NCBI GenBank assembly: GCA_026545765.1
Contig: CM048842.1
Coordinates: 66,812,371-66,876,370, forward strand
DNA from: Plantago major
Taxonomy: Eukaryota > Streptophyta > Magnoliopsida > Lamiales > Plantaginaceae
Length of the DNA: 64,000 nucleotides
Reading direction: 5' to 3'
Shown: positions 1 to 11,700 of the stretch, piece after piece
Numbering within the stretch: position 1 is the first letter of the stretch
Layout of the letters: each line of letters opens with the position of its first letter
The notes under the pieces: generated by a model
What the model was told of the DNA's origin: nothing
What the model saw: the letters and a program-made list of their open reading frames with translations, nothing else
Databases searched by the model: none
Translations under genes and position numbers: made by a program

Positions 1-3000
1 GATTTGCCTCAATCCCATCTCCTGGTGAGTACTGATTCATATATCTTATAGCCGCACACCGAAAGTTTAATTCTTTCGCATGTTTTTTCTCTTTAACTAT
101 CATGAAGAGCAAATTAGTTTGTGTGATTGATTATCTTGGTGTGTTTGAAAATGGGTGTGAATCGTCGGGTTATTTAGGGTTTGTTTTTTTGAACTGTTAG
201 GATTGTGATTGGTTTGGATTGAAGTTCTTTTTCTAGTTTGGGGAAGCTAATTGGGAAATTAGGGTTCATGTAATTGAGCTGGTGCCTTTTCTGTACCTTT
301 CTTACTGTGATTGTGATCTTAGGTGTATATCTAATGCCACACCACTGGAAGTAAACAGAGAATTACTTGCTGTGGGATTTGGATTCTAGGTGGTTTATCT
401 TAGAAACAGAATGCGGCTCCATTGTGTATAAAAAGAACATATTTTGTGTGGAATTTGGACTTCAGGGTTATACTTCAGATGAATTGGATGTCATACGGTG
501 CACTGAGAAAGAAACAATTTGATTATTGTTATTTAGACTTTAGGTTTTGCTCAAGGCTCTATCTGTTGATTTTGGTCTACTATTTTTTTTTTTTTTTTTT
601 GGGTAGTGAGTTACAGGAAAAAGAGAGGGTTAATTTGTCTGTAAGAGAAATTATCTGCCTCAAATTCAATACAATTATAATTTCGTCTTGAACTTGGAAA
701 CAAAAGGAAAAGAATAGGAGGGAGTATGATGTAATATGGTGTTCTTTTTTCTTAAACACTTTGTTGCTAAAATACCACTCTTTCGTCTTCATTGTGAAAT
801 TCTCTCTTCTGCGATGATGAATCTGCAAGGAGAATTACTGCACTTGTATTTTTGTGCCTTTTGTTTCACCTTTTAAACATGCACTTTATCACCATACACA
901 TTAGCCATATCTCGTTTTTGTATCCATTCTAACTCCTCCCTTATGAAGTACCCTGTCGATGTGATTTTACTTATTGTGTTCTATTTTCATATTTTAAGAT
1001 CCGCCCATACCGTATAAACTTGCTGATGAGTCTATTCGAATTACCAAACTCGTTTCTCTCGTTGAGGGCGGAGTTTATGTTGATTATCATTCAGACTACT
1101 TACTGGTGTGCTGATTCATCTGTTGGATGCAGGTGATCGGGCTGTTGAGTTACATAATCTGACTGAACAGGTGTGTATTTTGCATTATCATACATTTGTT
1201 TCTTCACTTAAATCTGTATGGTTTGATTAGCATAGGTGACACAGTCCATAAACGAGTTTCTTTAATTTATTATCAGCCACTGTCGCCAAAAGATGAAAGG
1301 ATCGGTCCTGCAAACCCTCCCACAGATGTTCCCATCTCTGGGGCTTCAAGGAATGCCAAAGACCAGCCTGCAACTTCAGTAACAAGTGTAGCTCCTGCAG
1401 TGTATCCATCTTCATATGCTCCTCAAGAGCAGAGTTTTTATTATGGAGGTAAGTTCTTGCACAACTAATACTGATTCACAGACAGCACACTTACTTCTTT
1501 TATATTCTTGCTTCTGTCTATGCCCGCGCACTATATTACATTGGTAACTTCGGTACATGTTTTAGAGAGGAAGGAGGGTTAACAAAAGAGTCACGTGTTA
1601 TTCCTGACAAAAGCTTATATTACCTTTTCTTCTTTTAGCAGTTGCCCACTCATTAATCTTGATTCTTTCTTGGTTCCAGGTTATGAGAACAACAGTAATA
1701 ACTGGGATGAACACCCAAACTATGTTAATGCAAGTAACTTGCATGTCATTCCTCCTCCGGTGAGTATCTATGGTTGTATTATTGTTTTTGGTTTTGTTTT
1801 TGTCAGCTTGCTGTTACAGTTCAATAAAATCGAGAATACTGAATGCTGATTTTTGTGCTTCTTGCAAAGGCAATGTACAATGATAATTCATCACTCTTCT
1901 ATCCCCCGGGCTATGGCTTTGATTCTCAAATGGCATATGGACAATTTTCACCTCTTGCTAGCCCGTTATCTCCGATAATGTTTGATGGGCAGCTCTTCTC
2001 TCCACACCAAATGCCTGTGAATCCATCTTACTACCCACCTGCAGTTTCACCTGGGCCACCGCATGTTACATCTACACTCCCCTCTTCACACACTGAGCTT
2101 ATGCCATCTGGAAGTAGCAGTCAGGAAAATTATGACAAAACAGGTTTTGGGTCTGGTTATTATTTACCTTTTGGAACTTTTGGAGGAGATCTATCTGGGA
2201 GTGGACTTGGTCTTTACCAGTTTACTGGTGAATATGGATCCGGAGAATCACAGACGAGTCGTTCAAATTCCGTGGACACTAGCCGCTACATGTCTCCATT
2301 GAATTCTGGAACTGTATACCCCCAACCTATGGGCATACTCGGACCGTATGAGCAAAATGTTGCACAGGTTTGTAAACTATTTAACATACTTGATGTACAG
2401 ACATGTATGCATAATAACTTAACTGCCTATACCCGTCCCTTTACATTGATGTGAATGCTTTGGAGAGAACATATAATCCTTCCCTCTCTTGATCCACACT
2501 CACGGATGCCTCCATTAGATTAAACATACCTGGATGTTGTCTGTAAGCTGAACGAGATTGTTCCTTTTTACCTGGCCTGGCCATTATTTCACTTAAGATT
2601 TTATGACACTTTCTACAGTTTTATTCCAATAATATCTTCTAATCTATATTACTGTAATGTTAACAACCACAATAATTGATAAATATCACTGATATTGGAT
2701 ATGGTTTTCGAAGGATTCGTCCATTATTACCTTGTCTTCTCCCATGGGTCCTGATATTAATATGATTGCAGTCACCATATCAGGCTTTTGGCTTTGCATC
2801 AAACTCCTCTGCTAGACAGTATGCTCATGGTGGTCATTACCCACCCTCTTTTGGATCTAGCTCAAACCGGAGTCGTTTTCCTATTGACAAATCTGGAAGA
2901 CGTGAGAGGGATCGCGACATCGTAAGTAATAATATTGATGTACTTGGCATGCCAAGTGATCGAAACCGAGGGCCAAGAGCTTCGAAGCCTAAAAGCAAGA

Positions 3001-4517
3001 CTGAGGATGGCTCCCCCTCTGGTGTTAAAGATGCTGAACATTCTGCTGGATTTCATGCCAATAACCTCAACTCCCCAGATTTTGTAACAGACTACGAGCA
3101 TGCAAAATTTTTTGTCATCAAGTCTTTCAGTGAAGACAATATCCATAAGAGTATTAAGTACAGTGTTTGGGCTAGCACACCGCTTGGAAACCGGAAACTG
3201 GATGCTGCCTATCTGGAGGCTAAGGAAATGGAAGACAGCTGTCCTGTATTCCTCTTTTTCTCGGTAAGTTTATTGAACTCCCTTTCCACAGAGAAACTTA
3301 GCATGTACGCAACATGTTGTTTGCATGTTAGTTCTCGTTAGTGCTGTTCCATATATTCATGCGTTTATGGTTGGCTTTTGTATGAACATGCAGGTTAATG
3401 CTAGTGGCCAGTTTTGTGGGGTGGCCGAGATGGTTGGACCTGTGGACTTCGAAAATAGTGCCGACTATTGGCAGCAGGATAGGTGGAGTGGGCAGTTTCC
3501 TGTAAAATGGCATATTATTAAAGATGTACCAAACAGCCGCTTTCGCCACATACTTCTGGAAAATAATGACAACAAGCCTGTTACTCACAGTCGAGATTCA
3601 CAAGAGGTATGCTACTTTATGACTATTTTGGCTACTTGGAACCTTGTAGTTTATTTTGCTATGAAGTCCGTTATATTTGAGGGTCACTGGATGGCAATGT
3701 GTTTCCTGTTTCTTGATTATTTCACTTTATCTCCCACAAACACAGCAACGCCGATGGCTATTATCTTAGTCAAAAAACGTTATAGCGGTTTCAGTTATCC
3801 CTCCAACTCAAACTCGGATGATTGATTTAGCAACAAACATTCATTACACACTGCAATGGATAAAGAAGTTCATAGACTCACAAGTTAATCAAAATTACGG
3901 AATCTCTACTTCAGTTTGATCACATAGGGCTTCAATTTCCAAAACAAACTGGAAGGATAGGATACTCCAGATATTTAACATTAAATGTTGAAACAAATTG
4001 AAAACTGGCGGGTAATATCTTGGCTGTAACACACTTGAGTAGCTGAACTATGTATGATCAAAATATTCATTACAAATTAAAAGTCTGATACATAGAGGAT
4101 GTTACCGAGCAACTTAATCGTAATACTATTATGCACAATAACCCCATTAATGGATGTCAAAATTTCGATCCTTGTTAAGTTTGTTTCTAACTACAACACA
4201 ACTTAATGCTTTTGCTGATGGATTTACATTTATATGATTGTTTTACTCTATTCAAGGTGAAACTGGAGCTCGGAATTGAAATGCTGAAAATTTTCAAGAG
4301 CCATGAAGCTGAGACGACCCTTCTTGACGATTTCAACTTTTATGATGAGCGAGAGAAGTCCCTGCTTGAGAGGAAGGCTAAACAGCGAGCCAGTTCAAAT
4401 GCAAACCCTCCAGCTGCTACTCTTGCTACTGAATCAATAAGTCAACTGTCGGATAATTTGGCCGACACTCTGCGTTTGGAAGGTACTAAGAACCATTCCA
4501 AGGCGGAATTGGAGTAA
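1..4517 (+). CDS. YTH-domain m6A reader, ECT family (5' partial)
   Basis: Predicted cytoplasmic reader of N6-methyladenosine in mRNA. Exons 1-24 (partial), 1133-1170, 1277-1448, 1680-1759, 1870-2367, 2772-3263, 3394-3606 and 4257-4517 join in phase and end in TAA; about 590 residues lie in the window. The first half is a low-complexity region rich in Tyr, Pro, Gly, Ser and Asn (YYGGYENN, YPPGYGF), as in ECT proteins. The C-terminal third is the YTH domain, starting [12 protein letters not shown], with the tryptophans expected to form the methyl-adenine cage in KYSVWAS, YWQQDRW and FPVKWHI. A Lys/Arg-rich helix ([14 protein letters not shown]) follows. The 24 bases at the left edge read in phase into the second exon, so the start codon is outside the window. 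Family assignment is firm; which ECT paralogue is not. Confidence 0.93.
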
Positions 4518-5797
4518 CAATGGTCATCTTAGGAGTTGGTAGCTATAATTGGAACTCGCTGACTTGGATGATTGAGGTGATATTTATACTCACCTCATCC
4601 TTGCTATCCCTTGTATTTCTCCCCTCTGCCAGTCTCTTTATCTGATTCAATGTCTTGTGTTTGAGTAGTTGGTTATTATTTTGGATTTTTAGATAAGACA
4701 ACATGCTGAAATCTGGGACTGTCCTTATACTTCCTTTTTTTCCTTTTATTTTTTTTGGTTATCAGATTGTTTCTGGGTAAGATAGGTGGTGTTGGGCTGA
4801 GGAGGATTGTTGATCTAATCTGCCTGATGCTCATCGGTTGTACTTTTAGCTGTTTCAATGTTAGTGCAGGGCAATTATTTACAGCTGCTTTGTATTAATA
4901 AGTTGTACAAGCCTCAAGATAGGTGGCAGTTTATTGAAGGAATGCAGAGATATGATTACATCAAGAACCATTGTACCTCTTAGAAGACAACTTCATATGT
5001 GGTACTTGTCTGTAGTGTTTTGCTACAAGGATTGTAGTGAAGAAAGGAGGGTAACAAACAGCTCTATCTTTGAATTAATTACTATTTCACCAGATTATGT
5101 TTGAGTTAGCATTTTCATCAAACCTGTTTATTTAAATTGGTTCGGTTGTCATTTTTCAGTTGATGTGTGCTGTAAAAGATGCACCTCACTGTAAAAGTTT
5201 TTTTCCTTCCCGAAACTCAAAGTATCATACACAGATCTCTTGTGCCTGGTTTGTTTCCCTCATAATCTCCTTCTGTTTGTTGCTATTCTACTTTAACATG
5301 TCGCTGGAGTTCTGCTTTTTCTCGCAATGGCCTCAGTAGTCGGTCATTTTTTTTTTTTTTTTTGGCAGGGCTCCTGTGTTTGATTCTTTATTGAAAACTA
5401 AATTCATTGGGTTCATGAAACCACCGAGTTGCTGTTCCCTGCTAAATTTTGTGTATGGTTTTAAATCATGATTCATAATACCATCCACTTTTTACATGCC
5501 ATAATTATCTGGATAGCTTCTGAGAGTCCATTTGATACAAGAGTATCTGCATCCTTAAGCTTCTGGGATTTGATGCTTGCTTTTCTTACAAAATGTTTTT
5601 AGTATTGAAGCTATACGAGAATCCCGGGTGAACACTTTTGATTTCTGTCAACTTCCGCCACATGGTATTTATGACCGTTGCTATATTACTAAGGGCCAGA
5701 ATCTCGTCTATCCTCAGTTTTGAAATTGTCTGTCGGGATTTGGAACAACCAGTGAAGAAATCGAACCCCAATGTTACTGAAATTCCAGCATTGAAGG
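4518..5797. other. Convergent 3' intergenic region
   Basis: Space between the ends of the YTH gene (+) and the starch synthase gene (-), presumably holding both 3' untranslated regions. It is T-rich with a T run near 5349-5363. No ORF, repeat or structured element stands out. Confidence 0.6.
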
Positions 5798-8700
5798 TCA
5801 ATTGGTCCTCATCCTTACTGAACTGTACACCTCAATGTACTTCCCTGCGGTCTTATTCCAGCTATTATCCATCTCCATAACCTTTTTTACTGTAGCATTC
5901 CATTCGTTCGGTTCTGTACCAAAGCACCAAAATCAATGACGTTAGATGGCCAGAATTTGTGCAAAACATGCCAGAATTTGTGCAAAACATGCAAGGAAAT
6001 GGTACTCCGGTCTTACTTTCTCGGTAATGGTAAAAAGCGCGGTCAAGAGCACTTTGCAGAGATCCTTCATCGATTCCCTCGAACACAAACCTGCAACAAT
6101 AAAAATGTGTAAATTAGGATCTGTGTTGGTCTGCAAATGCATCAACATAGAAAAAATGAAACGATTTAAAACACTACTGAATACACAAATGCAGGAATAT
6201 TCCACATCTGAGAAACATTCAAGAGGCAATATGGTCATAGGCTCTTAGCAATCAATCCATCATTACCCGTTCGCCTTATCACATTGCACCTGGTCATCCA
6301 TGTCAAAAACTGTGTCTGCAAGTCCACCGGTCTTTCTGACAACAGGGACCTATAGGGCAGAACGAGTGGTTATGTTTCCAAATAGTATGCAGCTCTGTAA
6401 CTACTGCTACACACAAGGGGTTAGCATAATATAGTCAAATCATGACATGTGCACATACCGCTCCGTATCTCATTCCAATCATCTGAGCAAGTCCACACGG
6501 TTCATACATTGACGGCACCAACACCATGTCGGCAGCTGCATAAAGCATGTGCGATAATTCTTCGCTGCTTTACCCACACAATGAAAGTAGTATATCAAGA
6601 AGTCTGCTTTAACTTGAATTAAGATGACCACGGGCGTTCACTCAAAGGAAGTGTGAGTAGCAGCTTAGATGAACACTAGACGCCAGACAATTAACATGTT
6701 AAAGGGCAAAAGAGAATGATGCATGACTTGTCTATACAGTTCCATTCCATTGGAGTAGAATCACATTTCTCTTCTCATTACTCTACGAATCATCCAAACT
6801 CTTAAGATTGTGATACTTGGGTCTATTCACTTTGAAAAACGTTTATGAAAGGGTACAGAGCGTTCTGCAGGATGATTACCTATACATCAGAAGGATCCGG
6901 ATACTGGTGTCTTTGTTATGCTACAAGAAGAAATAAACGAATGCCTTGTGAGCTGATTTTAGCAGTTGAACAGAAGATACGGATATTAAACACAGTTTGT
7001 TCTTATCAATTGCATGCGAACAGAAGAAAGAGCACTTAGTGGAATCGCAAGGTTCAGTGCAATACTAAACCAAAGGCGAAGTATAGCAGCACACCAAGAA
7101 TTAATGAATCGATTATAAATGTCAACTGCGGAAAAAGTATAATCCCACTGAAATTACAACTAAATTCTGTATTGAAAAGAGAATATGCAGTGAAAAGATA
7201 CATTACCAACGCAGCAAGACCTTCGAATTCTCGTGCAACTCGACCATCTGGAGCTTTACCCAAAATTATCATTTGTCCGCCCTATGAAACGGCAAGCCAA
7301 AACGTAATAAGTGGCTACAATGCCATGTATTTCAGAAATAAGAGCAGTTCGCGAGACAGTGAAATGGAAACAAAAGTGGAGCATACATTACAGATAAAAA
7401 TGTACATGAGGTAAGTCATACTTAAAATATAGAAGGCTTGTGGAACAGCCCATACAATTTGTGGTGCCTTAATTGTCATGAATAAACTCGGAGTTTTCAG
7501 TCGAGCATCCCAGTGAACAAAAACTTAATATTGGATTCTAGGTGGGAGGGAGAAAGAGCTCTTACAAGTTCTTTGACATAATTGATTGCTCTGCTAATCA
7601 AGTGAAGACCTTTCTGTGCCACTAATCTCGTAATGCATATAACCAGGGGCCCCTCATGAGGACCCGAATGAAGTCCTTCTGGAACCAAACCAAGCCCTCT
7701 CTGAACAAAAAGTTTGCATATATTCTTTCCACCTAAGTTCCCAGCTGCCAAACCAGAACAGTTAAGTTCAGTGACATGTTTTCATTCAGATAGTTTAACA
7801 TTTGCCAAAAGAATGTGCATAGAAGCCGTGCCAGCTGCATCCGGTAATCTTCCAGTAAAATTTTCTTCATTAACATATTTCATCACTATTCTGCATATCT
7901 GCCCTCTCCAAGATAGAGCATTTGTTTCAGACTTCAGATATAAATAGCACGTTCCAGGAATTTTTTTATGCACATACTTTTAGATCAACTGAAGCACTTG
8001 GCCTATATTTCTCTACTTCAAAATATCACTCGAAATCTACATTTAAATGCTCAAACTAATTACTGCACCATTACAACCATTCTCCCTGTTTTGTCCGGCC
8101 TACACGGAAATATATTCATGTTTTGAATTTCCAGATTCAGGGACATCTTTGGAATTTAGGAGATACATCCACCTCCTACTTTTTACTCACACTTACGAGG
8201 AATTATTTTGTAAATGGCCAATGAAGAACGAAGATCGTAGACACAAGAAATGTACACTATGAACTAACTCAGCCCAACATAATCCATCAGATATGCTACT
8301 CTAGGCAGAAGAGCAGGCTGCAGAGAAGGATTGGCAAACACATATACTCGAGAGTTTTCTGGTCGGGGAAATATGAGTTTTTTTAGAACTAGCAGCAGAA
8401 AGTTTCCAAGACTAAAAATTTTGTGAAGTTACCTAATGCTCTAGATCTTTAATGTAAGTGAATGTGTATCTCCAACAGTAATGCGGTTCGGAACTTGGAA
8501 TACAAGAATATAAGCTTTGACAAATTACTGATTGTGGAATGTGACCCATATTTCTCTAGCTAGCTCATGGAGCAGACACTGATGAGGAAGTATGTAACCG
8601 TCAAAGTTGTAACAGTACAAAAGTTGCACCAATAACACTAAACCTTAATAATCAATGAAGCTCTATAAAGTACTCGCGGTGCAGAAATGAGCACTGAAAC

Positions 8701-11700
8701 TCAGGACCATTTGTCAGTTGACATAGCATATTGCATGATTTTGGATTATCTTATATGTGATAACTTTAAAAAATTTATTGGCAGAAATCAATTATGGCTC
8801 CCCCCCACTCTGGTAAACAGGTAAAGCCATATATCTACTTATGGGAAGCAACGAGTTCAACTTGTTAACCTTCTATTTAACATCGATACCAGTTTATCCA
8901 CAGAGTCGACAAATAAGTTTCAGATAAGCATAATATTATATGACATCTCTACATGATAAGAATAAACAAGTTTTGTCAGGTATATGTTTCAAAACCGTGT
9001 CATTCTTTACCATGCATAGATCAATGGTGTCTATCACTTCAGTACACTGAGAGGTATACTTGAGAATGGTTTATAACTTATAAGTAAAAAAGGATAGATA
9101 TATCCTAGTGGTAAAGAAGAATGATTACCATTATATCTAGCAGGCAAGAAGACATCAGTTGTAGGGTTCCACATTGCAGTATCTATTCCGTTCAAAATGC
9201 CAATGTACCTATCATAACAGACCATATAGGATCATATGATTCATATAAAATAGAAAATTTTCTAATACAACATAGCCCACAGTAAGAATTTTCTTTAAAA
9301 AAAAGTAGAACTATGTTGGAATGCAAATGCAAATGCAGAGTGTGCCGGATCTATACTACTAGATGTATTCCAACAATGAGTGACTGAATGAAAGGTCATT
9401 CATGAGGAAAGCAAATGATATCCGAACAGGTTCTTACTTGTCACGGTGTCTCATCAACGTGCCTGCAAGCCATCCAGAGCAAAGTGTTTCCTTGAGATAT
9501 GTGGGCGAAACTGTACTGGATGATTATACAGTATTAGAAACTCTAAACTTTCCCCAAGGGCATGCAAAATACATAGGGCAGAAAAATAACTTTAGTTTTT
9601 AACACCAAATTGTACATTAAGAACACAGTAATATCTCTCTATGAAAACACAGTAATATCTCTCTGTGAAAAGTAGTACTAATATTTTATGAAGTCCAATT
9701 AAGTAGACAGCTAATGGTGGTACTTATTTAGTGTGGTCAGTCATGCATTGTATAGTGTGTCAAGGATCATCTTACAAGTTATATTCGATTTTTACAGCAA
9801 TAAAGAGCTAAATAACTAACATGTAACACCTATAACAGAAAATTGAGAACATTTATCAGATCCACTCCGACTTACACAACAGCATTGCTGTAAACTATTC
9901 CTCCTTTTAATAAACTGAGTCTCTCAGGGTTATGCCCCACTGTTCGATCATCCACAGCCTGCAAAAGTTATATTTTTAATTAGGTAAATTAAATCAATGA
10001 CACGCGGAGAAAATCTAATTAAAATAGTAAAGACAAATTTTCCAATATAAGCATTGCAGAATAACCAGGAAGGAGAGGGGGAAGGGCCTATTTCATCGGG
10101 GAAGTGATATTTTCTACGACGTAAATATTTGGAATTTGTGTCCAACTGTTTTAATTGAGACTCCAGAAATCTAAAGCTCCTTTTACAGACAAGATGTATG
10201 AATACTGCACCTTCTCTTCAGTTGCATACATTGATCCATCAAGACCGCACTTACTAAGCTGCTCTTGGCTGGTAAGAAAGGCATGAGGGAAGCCAAAGTA
10301 AGGAGATAATACACTTTGAATGCAAATAAAGGATACTAGCAGCAAGCTCTCTTTTAATGTATTAAACTGACATTAGCTGCACAAAACTCACTATACATAC
10401 TAAAGGAAGTACAGATTTGGAGTAGGACATTGACTAATTTAGAGGTTCATTTCATTCCGGTGAACAAAACAGAAATGCATGGCTGAAGTTGTACAGGTAT
10501 TTTGTACGATCACAAATTTACTGTGTCAATTAGCAACAAATTGGTAACAAGAAGCGTAAGAAGTGACATTAATCTTTGAAGAAGAATCAGAAATGCACTA
10601 AGTATTCCATGACACATCAAGATTGCAGATACTTTTGTACACCTCAGACTGCTTGAGTATGCCTTAGGTTTTAAATAATGTATCTTAGTAAATTAATTGC
10701 TTATATCCCCAAACCTAGAGTACACGCGCACCAGTTAAAAAATTAATTCAAAAGTAAGAACTAATGAAAACAATATAATGGTTGAAGGAAGAAGTATTGC
10801 AAATGTATCTTAACACTTGGTCTTAACGGTTAAAAAAAAAAAAAGAAAAAAGAAGAAGAAGAAGAAGAGTGTAGCACCTGCACTCTCCATAATGCTCCAT
10901 ATTGTGGATTGTCAGCACAATTCTTGGTTTCTGTACGGGATGAGAAGTCAGCACTGCAGCCGTAAAATTTACTATGCATAACATAATCAATATCAGAACA
11001 TCAGCTTCTACCTTTAGAGAAAGGTGGTGATACATATCCCAGTACAGCAAGGGCACAGCACCAGTCTGCCACTCATGAACGTTAACAATATCCGGCTGTG
11101 AACCTGTAACCTAAATAATGCTAGACTCTGTCAGGATTATACACAATATCACTTGTTATTAAAGTCAACACGGCTATCATCTGACTGAACCTTCTAATAT
11201 TTTTATGCTGTATATGCCATATGCCTGCAAACCGTTGCAAAATCACAAACCTGCAACCATTCAAGGCAGGCACGGCTAAAGAATAAATATGCCTCCAGCT
11301 CATTGTATGAACCTCCGTAAACACTCTGTCCCTTGAAGAAGTGATTGGATGGCTCAATAAATACAGTGGGGATGCCTGAAACAACTCCCTGATATACATT
11401 AGTAGGTATCCAGTTCCCATCATGGTACGAGTTATATGTTCTGATTAATGCAAGATCTTTTATGAGCTGCTTGTCAATACACTCGTAGAAAGGTAGGAAC
11501 ACGTCCACTTTATGCCCACGGAGTAGACATGCACGAGCCAGCCCAGTCACAACATCACCAAGGCCTCCAACTTTTGCTATGGGTGCCATTTCAGCTGTTA
11601 TGTGAGCAATGTGCATGGGATCAGAATCTTTTTGGATGTCATCAGGCACCTCAGGTATACTATCCCAAGTCGGGAAGTCTCTCTTCCAGAACGGAGTATC

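Noticed and set aside
8262-8358. Exon-like - strand stretch reading [15 protein letters not shown] between starch synthase exons 8 and 9
   Set aside because: Exons 8 and 9 already join in phase across it and match the family; including it would break the conserved spacing.
10840-10870. GAA-rich tract near starch synthase exon 4 as a splicing enhancer
   Set aside because: It is an intronic simple repeat; no evidence beyond composition.
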